From: Actinospineispora eucalypti
GTDB lineage: Bacteria; Actinomycetota; Actinomycetes; Mycobacteriales; Pseudonocardiaceae
Assembly: GCA_014208095.1 (NCBI GenBank)
Contig: JACHMT010000001.1
Location: 2,356,001-2,420,000, forward strand
Length of the DNA stretch: 64,000 bases
Reading direction: 5' to 3'
Shown here: in pieces, positions 16,329 through 24,544 of the stretch
Numbering within the stretch: position 1 is the first letter of the stretch
Layout: every line of letters starts with the position of its first letter
Notes under the pieces: generated by a model
The model's database searches: none
Told to the model about the DNA's origin: nothing
Seen by the model: the letters and a program-made list of their open reading frames with translations, nothing else
Position numbers and translations under genes: made by a program

Positions 16329-17078
16329 GTGAGCACCGCGCGCGTGCGTGAGCTGCTGGACCCCTCGCGGCTGGACCGGGAGCCGGACGACTCGGCCGGC
16401 TACCTGGACCTGCTCGGCGACACCGAGGAGTACCGGCGTACCCGGGCGCAGCGGGCGATGCACAGCGGCCTGGTCGCCTCGATCTACCAGCGTTGGTGGC
16501 GGCCGGCGCTGACCGTGCTGCTCAGCCAGGGCGCCACGGTCGAGGAGGAGGGCCGGGAGGCGGTGCGGCTGCTCGACCTGGGCGGGCCGATGCGGGTGCT
16601 GGACGTGGCCTGCGGCCCCGGCAACTTCACCCGACTGTTCGCCTCGGCGCTGAGCGGTGACGGGCTGGCGGTCGGCCTGGACGCCTCCGAGCCGATGCTG
16701 GCCCGCGCGGTGCGGGACAACGCCGTGCCCCGGGCCGGTTACCTGCGGGCGGACGCCCGGCGGCTGCCGTTCCCGACGGCCAGCTTCGACGCGGTGTGCT
16801 GCTACGCGGCGCTCTACCTGGTGCCCGAGCCGTTCACGGTGCTTTCGGAGATGCTGCGGGTGCTCGCCCCCGGCGGGCGTCTGGCATTGATGACGTCACT
16901 GCGCCCGGACGCCGAGCCGTTGCGCACCGCGGCGAGCGGGCTGGCCTGGGCCAACGGGTTGCGCCTTTTCGACCGCGAGGAGCTGACCGGCGTGCTGCGC
17001 TCGGCCGGGCTGGTGGACATCCGGCAGCGGGCCGGCGGGTTCGCCCAGTTCGTCAGCGGCCGCCGGCCGCTCGACTGA
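16329..17078 (+). CDS. SAM-dependent methyltransferase at the end of the mce operon
   Basis: 249-residue class I methyltransferase: motif I VLDVACGPGNFTRLF, acidic ribose-binding VGLDASEPML, RADARRLPFPTASFD and ML-RVLAPGGRL, the pattern of the UbiE/Methyltransf_11 families. GTG 16329 has GGGTGAG just upstream; GTG 16314 would add five residues. It is co-transcribed with mceF, occupying the place where other actinobacteria have Mce-associated membrane proteins. It may modify the imported lipid or the complex; no substrate can be named. Confidence 0.87.
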   Translation: MSTARVRELLDPSRLDREPDDSAGYLDLLGDTEEYRRTRAQRAMHSGLVASIYQRWWRPALTVLLSQGATVEEEGREAVRLLDLGGPMRVLDVACGPGNFTRLFASALSGDGLAVGLDASEPMLARAVRDNAVPRAGYLRADARRLPFPTASFDAVCCYAALYLVPEPFTVLSEMLRVLAPGGRLALMTSLRPDAEPLRTAASGLAWANGLRLFDREELTGVLRSAGLVDIRQRAGGFAQFVSGRRPLD

Positions 17079-17136
17079 GCCGCCTAGTTACACTCTGTCG
17101 AAGTTTTGTCACCAACAGCGATCATGGGGGAGAGCC

Positions 17137-17319
17137 ATGGGGGCGCACAGCCGCGACGATGCCGAGGACACCGAGTTCGCCGACGTCGCCGACCAGCCGA
17201 CCGAGAGTGCCGGTGGTGAGCACGAGGCACCGGAGGGCGCGCCGCTGCACCCGCTGATCGACCTGTCCCGTGACCCCAACCCGGGCAAGGCCGACCACGC
17301 CCGCCCCGGCGAGGACTAG
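17137..17319 (+). CDS. Small acidic protein of unknown function
   Basis: 60 residues, strongly acidic, without Cys, aromatic core or hydrophobic segment, so probably disordered. ATG 17137 follows GGGGGAGAGCC, a strong ribosome site, which is the main reason to accept it. A conserved-looking tail HPLIDLSRDPNPGKADHARP is present. It overlaps the convergent MFS gene by four bases. Function unknown. Confidence 0.6.
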   Translation: MGAHSRDDAEDTEFADVADQPTESAGGEHEAPEGAPLHPLIDLSRDPNPGKADHARPGED

Positions 17320-18593
17320 CGTCCCCGCGCGCCGGCCACGTCCCGGTCCGGGTGGACCAGTAGCGCCACCGACACGCCACCGATCGCGGCCACCACACCG
17401 AACACCTGGAAGGCCAGCGCGTAGCCCTGGGCCGGGGTGTCGGCCGCGTCCACCAGGATCCCGGTGAGGGCGGGGGCGATCAGCCCCGAGGTGGCCTGCA
17501 GGGCGAAGTAGAGACCCAGCACCGAGCCCTGCCGCCCGGCCGGGGCGATCCGGGACACGCAGGCCGCGAGCAGCGGCAGCGAGGTCGCCGCGATGCCGTA
17601 GCCGACGCAGACCAGCGCGATGGCCAGCGTGACGTCCTTTGCCGCCGGCAGCGCGGCGAGCAGCAGCCCGCCCACCACCAGCGACCCGGCGGCGACCAGC
17701 CCGCGCAGGGTCCGGGAGCTGCCCCCGGCGGACAACCGTCGGTCGGTGAACCAGGAGATCCCCACCATCGCCGCCATCGCCACGACGCTGGGCAGCCCCA
17801 GCATGCTGCCGGCGGCCAGGCGGGGGAACCCGAGCCCCTTCTCCAGGTAGGACGGCAGCCAGGTGAGTACCACGGAGACCAGCGCGTACATCGCGAAGGT
17901 GCCCAGCACCGCGCCGATGAAGGTGGGCCGGCTGACGATGCGCAGGAACGGCACGTCGTCGTTCGCGGCGGCCGCCGACGTGGCGGACCGGGCATACGGC
18001 CCTTCACGGCCCACCAGCACCCACACCGCCGCCCACACCAGGCCGAGCACCGCCAGCACCACGAACGCCGCCCGCCAGCCCCAGCCGACCACGATCAGCG
18101 CGAGCACCGGAGCAATGGCGATCTTGGCGATGGACGCACCCGAGCTGATCAGGGCGGCCGGAAGCGCGCGCCGCTCCTGCGGGAACCAGGTGAACGCGGC
18201 GACGCTGGCCATCGCGGTGCTCGGACCCTCGGCCGCGCCCAGCGCGATGCGGCTGATCAGCAGCGCGGTGCCGGTGGCGAACACCAGCACCGGCAGCTGG
18301 GTGACCGACCAGGCCAGCACCATGACCAGCAGCACCCAGCGGGCGCTGACCCGGTCGGCGACGAACCCGGTGATCACGCCGACGATGCTGAACAGGAAGT
18401 AGAACGCGCTGCCGATGAACCCCAGCTCGCTGTTGGACAGCTTCAGGTCCTCCATCAGCGGCTGCGCGGCGATGCCCAGGATCGACTTGTCGGCCCAGTT
18501 GACCACGATGAACAGCACGGACATCGTGGTGACCGTCCAGGCCTGGACCGCGCGTACCGGCGGGGCTTCAACCTCGGCCGTGGGTGTACCCAT
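17316..18593 (-). CDS. MFS transporter, anion/sugar-acid symporter-like
   Basis: 425 residues with twelve predicted membrane helices. The loop GFVADRVSARWVL between helices 2 and 3 fits the MFS A-motif, and NWADKSILGIAAQPL in helix 1 resembles the ACS family of organic anion symporters (glucarate/phthalate type). The AEGPSTAMASVAAFTWFPQERRALPAALISSGAS region matches the ACS family signature around helices 4-5. ATG 18593 is divergent from the acyltransferase gene, with an 8-bp inverted repeat between them. Uptake of a carboxylate is likely; the identity is unknown. Confidence 0.85.
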   Translation of the reverse strand: MGTPTAEVEAPPVRAVQAWTVTTMSVLFIVVNWADKSILGIAAQPLMEDLKLSNSELGFIGSAFYFLFSIVGVITGFVADRVSARWVLLVMVLAWSVTQLPVLVFATGTALLISRIALGAAEGPSTAMASVAAFTWFPQERRALPAALISSGASIAKIAIAPVLALIVVGWGWRAAFVVLAVLGLVWAAVWVLVGREGPYARSATSAAAANDDVPFLRIVSRPTFIGAVLGTFAMYALVSVVLTWLPSYLEKGLGFPRLAAGSMLGLPSVVAMAAMVGISWFTDRRLSAGGSSRTLRGLVAAGSLVVGGLLLAALPAAKDVTLAIALVCVGYGIAATSLPLLAACVSRIAPAGRQGSVLGLYFALQATSGLIAPALTGILVDAADTPAQGYALAFQVFGVVAAIGGVSVALLVHPDRDVAGARGR

Positions 18594-18615
18594 GAGCTAA
18601 CGCCTCCCCCTCGAA

Positions 18616-18646
18616 GCTGAGAGCCATTAGATGCGGTTCTCTCAGC
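18616..18646. promoter_or_regulatory. Inverted repeat between divergent transporter and acyltransferase genes
   Basis: GCTGAGAG (18616-18623) and CTCTCAGC (18639-18646), perfect arms 15 bases apart, located 22 bases before the MFS start and 65 bases before the acyltransferase start. A candidate operator; no regulator gene is adjacent. Confidence 0.45.
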
Positions 18647-18711
18647 AAACGTCAACGGGTTACGTAGTTCCCCGGATGTTCGGGCGGCCGCCGGGCGGGA
18701 GCCTGATCGGC

Positions 18712-20007
18712 ATGACGGACAACGCAACCCTCCCGCGCGGCGCCCGGGCGCTGGACGCGGCGACCCCGGCCGACCGGGACCGCTACGCCGACCTGCTGCG
18801 GCTGTTCTCCATCGGCATGGTCGCGGTCGGGCATTGGGTGGTCGCCCTGCTCACCGTGAACGGCGCCGGCACACTGGGCACGGCGATGCCGGCCATGCTG
18901 TCCACCTGGGTGTGGCAGGTGATGGCGCTGTTCTTCTTCGTCGGCGGTTTCGCGCACGCCCGCGCGCTGCGCCACGACGTGCCGTGCCGTGTCTCCGTCG
19001 GGCGCCGAACTGGGCGCCCGCGCCGTGCCGCCGGCTCCGCCGGCGGGGACTTCGTCCGGTCCCGGGTGGCCCGGCTGCTGCCTCCGGTGCTGGCCATGCT
19101 GGTCATCTGGACCGGGCTGGCCCTGGCCATGCAGGCGGCCGGGCTGACCGGCGGGGTGTTCGCCGTCGGCCGGCGGATCATCACCGTGCCGCTGTGGTTC
19201 ATCGGCGTCTACCTGCTGGTGGTGCTGGCCGCGCCGGCCATGATGCGGCTGCACCGGCGGCACGGGCTGTGGCCGGTGTTCGGCGCGCTGGCGGCGGCCG
19301 CCGGGGTGGTGGATCTGGCCGCGACCTCGGTGCCGTTGGTCGGGTACGCCAACATGCTGTTCGTGTGGCTGGCCGTGCACCAGCTCGGCTACGCCTACGC
19401 GGACGGCACGCTGCTCCGGGGTGGCCGGCGGCTGGCCTCCGCGTTCGCGGTGGGCGGGCTGGCCGGCGCGGCGCTGCTGGTGTTCGGCACCGACCGCTAC
19501 CCGGTGCTGATGGTCGGCCTGCCCGGCAACGAGGCGTCCAACTCCGCGCCGCCCACTCTGGCCCTGCTCGGCCAGGGGGTGTTCCTGGTCGGCGTGGCGC
19601 TGCTGCTCCGCCCGGCCGGCACCGCGCTGGCCGCCCGGCCCCGGGCCTGGCTGGTGGTGGCCGCCGGCAACTCGATGATCATGACCATCTTCTGCTGGCA
19701 CCTCACCGCCTGCTACCTGGTGCAGGGGTTCCTGCTGCTCACCGGCGTGACCGTGCCGGCCGCCTCGGCCCTGCCGCTCTGGCTGCTGGCCTGCACCCTG
19801 GTCTGTGCGCTGCTCGTGGTGGCGTTGCGCCGTTTCGAGCGCCCCCGGCCGGCGGGCACCGGTCACCCGGCGGCCGCCGTGGCCGGCACCGTCGCCGCCG
19901 CCCTGGGCCTGTTCGCCATCTCCCGCCTGGGCCTGGACAGCGCCGCCTGGCCCCAACTCACCTCCCTGGCCCTGCTAGCCGCCGGCGTCCTGACGCTCAG
20001 GCGGTGA
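18712..20007 (+). CDS. Acyltransferase-3 family membrane protein
   Basis: 431 residues, ten or more hydrophobic segments. The early RYADLLRLFSIGMVAVGHW places the conserved family His in a membrane helix, as in acyltransferase-3 proteins that move acyl groups onto sugars or envelope polymers. MALFFFVGGFAHARAL, the Arg-rich segment ending FVRSRVARLLPPVL and PLWFIGVYLLVVL are further family landmarks. ATG 18712 is chosen because the preceding 27 residues in frame are not family-like and contain promoter sequence. The acceptor substrate is unknown. The 3' end is followed by a 22-bp repeat array. Confidence 0.82.
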   Translation: MTDNATLPRGARALDAATPADRDRYADLLRLFSIGMVAVGHWVVALLTVNGAGTLGTAMPAMLSTWVWQVMALFFFVGGFAHARALRHDVPCRVSVGRRTGRPRRAAGSAGGDFVRSRVARLLPPVLAMLVIWTGLALAMQAAGLTGGVFAVGRRIITVPLWFIGVYLLVVLAAPAMMRLHRRHGLWPVFGALAAAAGVVDLAATSVPLVGYANMLFVWLAVHQLGYAYADGTLLRGGRRLASAFAVGGLAGAALLVFGTDRYPVLMVGLPGNEASNSAPPTLALLGQGVFLVGVALLLRPAGTALAARPRAWLVVAAGNSMIMTIFCWHLTACYLVQGFLLLTGVTVPAASALPLWLLACTLVCALLVVALRRFERPRPAGTGHPAAAVAGTVAAALGLFAISRLGLDSAAWPQLTSLALLAAGVLTLRR

Positions 20008-20021
20008 GCGCCCACCCCTCA

Positions 20022-20239
20022 CCCATATCGCTGGTTTCACCAGGTCATGTCGCTGATTCGGCTGGCTCGGGCCGATCAGTCCGAGCTGGCGAAATCCGCG
20101 ACATAGCGTGGTGGAACCAGCGACATGGGGCGGTGGAACCAGCGACATGGGGCGGTGGAGCCAGCGACATGGGGCGGTGGAGCCAGCGATACAGGGTGGT
20201 GGAACCAGCGATATGGGGTGAGGAGGGGAGCGATATGGG
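20022..20239. repeat. 22-bp phased repeat array 2 (different unit, same phase)
   Basis: The core CGACAT or CGATAT occurs at 20099, 20121, 20143, 20165, 20187 (as CGATAC), 20209 and 20231, always 22 bases apart, within units of the form GTGGAACCAGCGACATGGGG. Two inverted copies (ATATCGCTGG at 20025, ATGTCGCTGA at 20047) are also 22 bases apart. An imperfect palindrome at 20055-20096 separates the two orientations. The array fills the gap between two convergent genes and stops exactly at the kinase stop codon. Confidence 0.92.
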
Positions 20240-21661
20240 TTAGTCGGGCATGGGGGTGCCGAGTTGGGCGGCTCGGGCGGAGGCTTCGGTGGGGAAGATG
20301 TTGCGCATCAGGAAGGGGTCCATCGGGAGGACCCAGTCCGGCGCCAGGAGGTTGGAGTAGCGCTCGAAGTAGAGAAGCTGCTTGGCGAAGAGGGTCAGCT
20401 CGGGCGGGTTCTCGCCGGAGTAGCGCTCCGCCGTGTTGAGCATCAACTCGATGATCTTGCGGGGGTTCAGCCGGGAGATCGGCGCGTCCAGGAATGGCCC
20501 GAACACCGCGCTCAGCGCGAAGCCGAGCTGCCCGTCGGTGGCCCCGGTGACCTCCTCCGGGGCGAGTACCCCGCACCGGCGCAAGCCTCGGGCCACCCGC
20601 TCGAAGTCCCGGTCGAACATCACCGTGTAGAGCACGTCCCGCAGCAGGTCCCGCCAGTGCGCGTCCAGCTCGCCCATGATGCCGAAGTCGAGGAAGGCCA
20701 TCCGGCCGTCGTCCAGGATCCACAGGTTGCCGGCGTGCGCGTCGCCGTGGAACGGCCCGTGCACGATGGCCGCCTCCAGCCAGGCCTTCACCCCCCGGCG
20801 CATGGGCAGCTCGCCCTCGATGCCTTTGGCCAGCAGCATCTGCGGGTTGTCCATCGGCGTGCCGTACAGCCGCTGCATGCAGATCAGCTTGGGCGCGCAG
20901 TAGTCCCAGTAGATCTCCGGGACCACCACGCCCTTGTTGTCCCCGAAGGCGGCCACCGCCTCGCCGAACCGTTCCTGGTTGGTGGCCTCCAGGGCGAAGT
21001 TGAGCTCCTGGCAGGTGGCCAGGTAGAGCTGTTCGACGATGCCTTCCAGGCTCATCAGCCGGACCAGCGCGACGTGCTTGTCCAGGCGACGGGACAGGCG
21101 GCGCATGATGCGCAGGTCGGTGATCATGCGTGGGCCGATGCCGGGGCGCTGCAGCTTGACCACCGCCGCCCGCCCGTCCGGCAGCTGGCAGGCGTGCACC
21201 TGGGCGATGGACGCGGCGGACAGCGGCACGTCGTCGAACGAGGCGAAGAGCGTCTCCACCGGCCGGCCGAGCTCGGCGGCGACCAGCCGCCGCGCCCGCT
21301 CGCTGGGGAACGGTGGCATGTTGTCCAGGCAGCGCTGTGCGGCGGTGCTCAGCACCTGCGGGAACAGCCCCGGTGACGAGGCCATCAGCTGGCCCAGTTT
21401 CACGAACATCGGGCCGAGCTTGCCGAACGCGGTCACCGCGGCCTCGGAGGCCGCCACCGGGAGCGGGGCGCCGCGCCGGCGCAGCACCCGCCGGACCAAC
21501 CAACGCAGCCAGGCGCCGGCCAGGTGGGTGTTCAGCACCCAACAGGTGGTGATGATCCGGCGCAGCTCGGCGAGCCCGAACCGGTCCAGCGGCGGGTACT
21601 GGATCTCCAACAGCTCGGCCGGCGGCCGTTGGGCGAACGGACCCGCGAACTCTGCTGCCAT
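20240..21661 (-). CDS. ABC1/UbiB (AarF) family atypical kinase
   Basis: 473 residues. UbiB-family landmarks are all present: the KxGQ segment FVKLGQLMASSPG (KxGQ motif), the Ala-rich nucleotide loop LSAASIAQVHA, the lysine in AVVKLQRPG, the catalytic GDAHAGNLW and the metal-binding LDFGIMG. UbiB proteins are ATPases that help extract or modify isoprenoid lipids such as quinones; in actinobacteria the client is not settled. No membrane helices are evident at the C-terminus. Transcribed alone; ATG 21661 has AGAGGAAC-like bases weakly placed upstream. Confidence 0.9.
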   Translation of the reverse strand: MAAEFAGPFAQRPPAELLEIQYPPLDRFGLAELRRIITTCWVLNTHLAGAWLRWLVRRVLRRRGAPLPVAASEAAVTAFGKLGPMFVKLGQLMASSPGLFPQVLSTAAQRCLDNMPPFPSERARRLVAAELGRPVETLFASFDDVPLSAASIAQVHACQLPDGRAAVVKLQRPGIGPRMITDLRIMRRLSRRLDKHVALVRLMSLEGIVEQLYLATCQELNFALEATNQERFGEAVAAFGDNKGVVVPEIYWDYCAPKLICMQRLYGTPMDNPQMLLAKGIEGELPMRRGVKAWLEAAIVHGPFHGDAHAGNLWILDDGRMAFLDFGIMGELDAHWRDLLRDVLYTVMFDRDFERVARGLRRCGVLAPEEVTGATDGQLGFALSAVFGPFLDAPISRLNPRKIIELMLNTAERYSGENPPELTLFAKQLLYFERYSNLLAPDWVLPMDPFLMRNIFPTEASARAAQLGTPMPD

Positions 21662-22117
21662 AGGCAGAGGAACCTAGCGCACCGCTTCCGAAGTCATCTG
21701 GTCGCCCGCAACGCCCGCATGTTGCTGATGTGACAACCTCGGCGAACCTTTCGGGGCCGGTCCGGTTTCAAAGACGGCTTGGACGGCGCGGCGTGGCGGT
21801 CTCCCGCGGCTCTGGTGCGGCCCGTTGCGTTGCAGTCGGTGGGCTCGCCCCACGCGTCACTTTCGTTTCATGAGTGGTACATGGTGGGGCTTGGTGCGTG
21901 ATCGAATACGCATGGTGTTCCCCTCGTGAAATACATGTTGCTGATGTGTCCTATGGAATCAGCGACGCTGTCGATCGAAACGGAACCCGCCCGAGGTGAG
22001 CCAGCAGCGGCAGAAACGCACCGGGCCGCACCAAAGCCGCGGCGGACTGCCTCGCCGCGCCATCCAAGCTGTCCTCAGGCTGGGCGCCGTCCCAGATATG
22101 GGGTGTTTCAGGGGCTG
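21662..22117. other. Gene-free stretch occupied by a palindromic element
   Basis: No convincing coding frame. Most of it is the long imperfect palindrome at 21770-22076. A direct repeat CATGTTGCTGATGTG occurs at about 21718 and 21933, the second copy inside the palindrome's loop. Confidence 0.65.
21770..22076. repeat. Long imperfect palindromic element, copy A
   Basis: Arm 21770-21833 (begins AAAGACGGCTTGGACGGCGC) is inverted at 22013-22076 (ends GCGCCATCCAAGCTGTCCTC) with about 53 of 64 positions matching by eye, including the shared stretch GGTGCGGCCCG. Similarity continues more weakly inward. The loop carries CATGGTG twice and TTTCATGAG/CTCGTGAAA. The same outer arm occurs at 34267-34679 and in part at 4986-5010 and 51001-51070. 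Confidence 0.75.
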
Positions 22118-22759
22118 CTAGCGGAGTCGGCGGCGGCGGGACTGCTGGGGCGGTTCGGGCGGGGTGAGGGCCGGGATGAGCAGCTCGCCGAGGAACTCCT
22201 CCAGGTTGCCGGGCGGCTCGATGAGGATGAGCGAGGCGGTGATCCGCACCAGCCACTGGGCCAGCGCGACCGGGTCCCGCCGGGCCAGGTGGCCGGTGCT
22301 GATGGCCAGGCTGACCAGTGGGACGAAGCTCGCGGTGGCCCGCTCCATCAGGTCGGTCACGTCGCGGGCCACGAACGAGCCGATCAGGTCCCGCTCGTCG
22401 GCCAGCATCTTGGCCATCACAGGGTGGTTCCGGGACTCGCGGACCAGGGTGGCGATCAGCTCGACCACCGACTGGGGGCCGATCGGGAAGGCGATCCGCC
22501 CGGGCAGCGTGGACAGCAGGCGATGCGAGTCCCGCGCGGCCAGCAGCATGATCTGCTGCTCGATGTTGCCCACCTGCCGGTAGACGGTGGTGCGGTTCAC
22601 CCCGAGCTCCTGCGCCACGTCCTGCACGGATGTGCGGCGCACCCCGTAGCGGGCGAAGCAGCGCGACGTGGCGTCCAGGAAGGGGTCGAGCGACGCCGGG
22701 GGTGGCGGCGGCAGGCCCTGGATCGAGTCGGGGAGTGGCAGCACAGACGGCGTGTCCAC
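22118..22759 (-). CDS. TetR family regulator, probable repressor of the BVMO operon
   Basis: 213 residues. HTH at about residues 44-64 (VQDVAQELGVNRTTVYRQVGN), preceded by a Pro-rich 20-residue leader and followed by a helical ligand domain with an Arg-rich tail (QQSRRRRLR). GTG 22759 is the start used here. It is divergent from the BVMO-SDR-DUF4873 operon with 223 bases between, containing a GTTGCA/TGCAAC inverted repeat that is a likely operator. Confidence 0.88.
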   Translation of the reverse strand: MDTPSVLPLPDSIQGLPPPPPASLDPFLDATSRCFARYGVRRTSVQDVAQELGVNRTTVYRQVGNIEQQIMLLAARDSHRLLSTLPGRIAFPIGPQSVVELIATLVRESRNHPVMAKMLADERDLIGSFVARDVTDLMERATASFVPLVSLAISTGHLARRDPVALAQWLVRITASLILIEPPGNLEEFLGELLIPALTPPEPPQQSRRRRLR

Positions 22760-22920
22760 CCGCTTCCCTCCAGTCCATCACGTTGGGCCCGACCCGTGTC
22801 CACCCTATCGACTCATTGCCCGGGATGAGGTCATGTGTAGCCGATTCCCGGGACAGTGTTATCGATCATCACTGGACCGGCGGTGAGTCACACCCGTGTT
22901 GTGCACGAATGTGCGCACCG

Positions 22921-22937
22921 GTTGCAGTCATTGCAAC
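22921..22937. promoter_or_regulatory. Inverted repeat upstream of the BVMO operon
   Basis: GTTGCA (22921-22926) and TGCAAC (22932-22937) separated by five bases, 45 bases before the monooxygenase ATG. Candidate binding site for the divergent TetR regulator. Confidence 0.5.
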
Positions 22938-22982
22938 TTTAGAGCAGAATTGTCGCACTGTAGCTCAGTCTGACGGGCGGCC

Positions 22983-24542
22983 ATGGGTTCCGAGAAGAGA
23001 ACGACGATCGACACCGAGGTGCTCATCGTCGGTGCCGGGTTCTCCGGGCTCGGCATGGGAATCGGGCTGACCCGGGAGGGCCAGCGGGACTTCATCATCG
23101 TGGAGAAGGCCGACGAGGTCGGCGGTACCTGGCGGGACAACACCTACCCGGGCTGCGCCTGCGACATCCAGTCCCACATGTACTCGTTCTCGTTCGAGCC
23201 GAACCCCGGCTGGACCCGGCTGTTCTCCACCCAGCCGGAGATCTGGGACTACCTGCGCCGCACGGCCAACAAGCACAACCTGCGCCGGCACATCCACTTC
23301 GGCCTCGAGGTCACCGGCGCGCGCTGGGACGCCGGGGCGGCGCGCTGGCTGGTGCGGGTGCACACCGGTGTGGAGTACCGGGCGCGCTACCTGGTCGCCG
23401 GGGTGGGCGCGCTGCACATCCCGAACATCCCCGCGCTGCCCGGCATCGAGCGGTTCGAGGGCGAGACCTTCCACTCCGCCCGCTGGAACCACGAGTATCC
23501 GCTGGCCGGCAAGCGGGTGGCGGTGATCGGCACCGGGGCCAGCGCCATCCAGTTCGTGCCGGAGATCGCCGGCCGGGTGGCCGGGCTGACCCTGTTCCAG
23601 CGCAGCGCGCCGTGGGTGCTGCCCCGGCCGGACCACGCCGTGCCGCTGCCGGTGCGCCTGGCGTTCCGGCTGTTCCCCCCGCTGCGCCGGCTGTACCGGG
23701 CGGCGCTGTACTGGCTGAACGAGTCGGCCGTGCTCGGCTTCAACGGGCACCCCCGGCTGCTCGAGGTCCTCGAGCGGCTGGGAACCCGGCACCTGCGCAA
23801 CCAGGTGGCCGACCCGGTGCTGCGGGAGAAGCTGACCCCGCGCTACCGGATCGGCTGCAAGCGGCTGCTCGGCTCGAACACCTACTACCCGGCCCTGGCC
23901 CGGCCGAACGCCGAGGTGGTCACCGCCGGCATCGCCGAGGTGCGCGAGCGCGAGATCGTGGACACCGACGGCGTGGCGCACCCGGTGGACGCGATCATCT
24001 ACGGCACCGGCTTCCACGTCACCGACGCCTTCGAGTACCTGGACATCAAGGGCCGTGACGGGGCGGACCTGGCGCGGCGGTGGCGCGAGGAGGGCATCCA
24101 GACCCACCTCGGCATCACCGTCGCCGGTTTCCCCAACCTGTTCTTCCTGCTCGGGCCGAACACCGGGCTCGGCCACAACTCGGTGGTCTTCATGATCGAG
24201 TCGCAGATCCGGTACGCGCTGGACGCGATGGCGATGGCCGCCGAGCACGGCGCGGAGACCCTTGAGGTGCGGCGCACGGCCCAGGCCGCGTTCAACGCCC
24301 GCATCCAGCGCCGGCTGGCCAAGGGCGTGTGGAGCACCGGCGGCTGTACCAACTGGTACCTGGACGCCAAAGGCGTGAACCGCACCATATGGCCCGGATT
24401 CACCTGGCGTTATTGGCTCGCGACGCGCAGGGTCAAACCGAGGGACTTCGAACTGACCGTGCGCCGGGAACCCTCGGTGGATGAACCGGGCGCGCCGTCG
24501 GCGCCTCGGTCGCTGACGGCACTGCCCATGGAGGGAAGGTAG
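22983..24542 (+). CDS. Flavin-containing Baeyer-Villiger-type monooxygenase
   Basis: 519 residues. FAD-binding VGAGFSGLGMG near residue 20, the BVMO fingerprint FEGETFHSARWN (about 159-170; the final P/D of the consensus is Asn), and the NADPH-binding VIGTGASA directly after. The enzyme inserts oxygen next to a ketone or oxidises a heteroatom using NADPH and O2. It leads an operon with an SDR two bases downstream and a DUF4873 gene, resembling the mymA-sadH pair of M. tuberculosis in order and in the SDR sequence type. No C-terminal DUF4873 domain is fused here; the domain is a separate gene. Confidence 0.92.
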   Translation: MGSEKRTTIDTEVLIVGAGFSGLGMGIGLTREGQRDFIIVEKADEVGGTWRDNTYPGCACDIQSHMYSFSFEPNPGWTRLFSTQPEIWDYLRRTANKHNLRRHIHFGLEVTGARWDAGAARWLVRVHTGVEYRARYLVAGVGALHIPNIPALPGIERFEGETFHSARWNHEYPLAGKRVAVIGTGASAIQFVPEIAGRVAGLTLFQRSAPWVLPRPDHAVPLPVRLAFRLFPPLRRLYRAALYWLNESAVLGFNGHPRLLEVLERLGTRHLRNQVADPVLREKLTPRYRIGCKRLLGSNTYYPALARPNAEVVTAGIAEVREREIVDTDGVAHPVDAIIYGTGFHVTDAFEYLDIKGRDGADLARRWREEGIQTHLGITVAGFPNLFFLLGPNTGLGHNSVVFMIESQIRYALDAMAMAAEHGAETLEVRRTAQAAFNARIQRRLAKGVWSTGGCTNWYLDAKGVNRTIWPGFTWRYWLATRRVKPRDFELTVRREPSVDEPGAPSAPRSLTALPMEGR

Positions 24543-24544
24543 CT

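Noticed and set aside
21770..22076. Insertion sequence or transposon
   Set aside because: No transposase frame in or near the element and no obvious target duplication, so it is called only a palindromic repeat.
21926..22828. 300-codon plus-strand frame across the TetR gene and the palindromic element
   Set aside because: Low-complexity Gly/Arg/Gln content, no domain, and antisense to a clear TetR gene.
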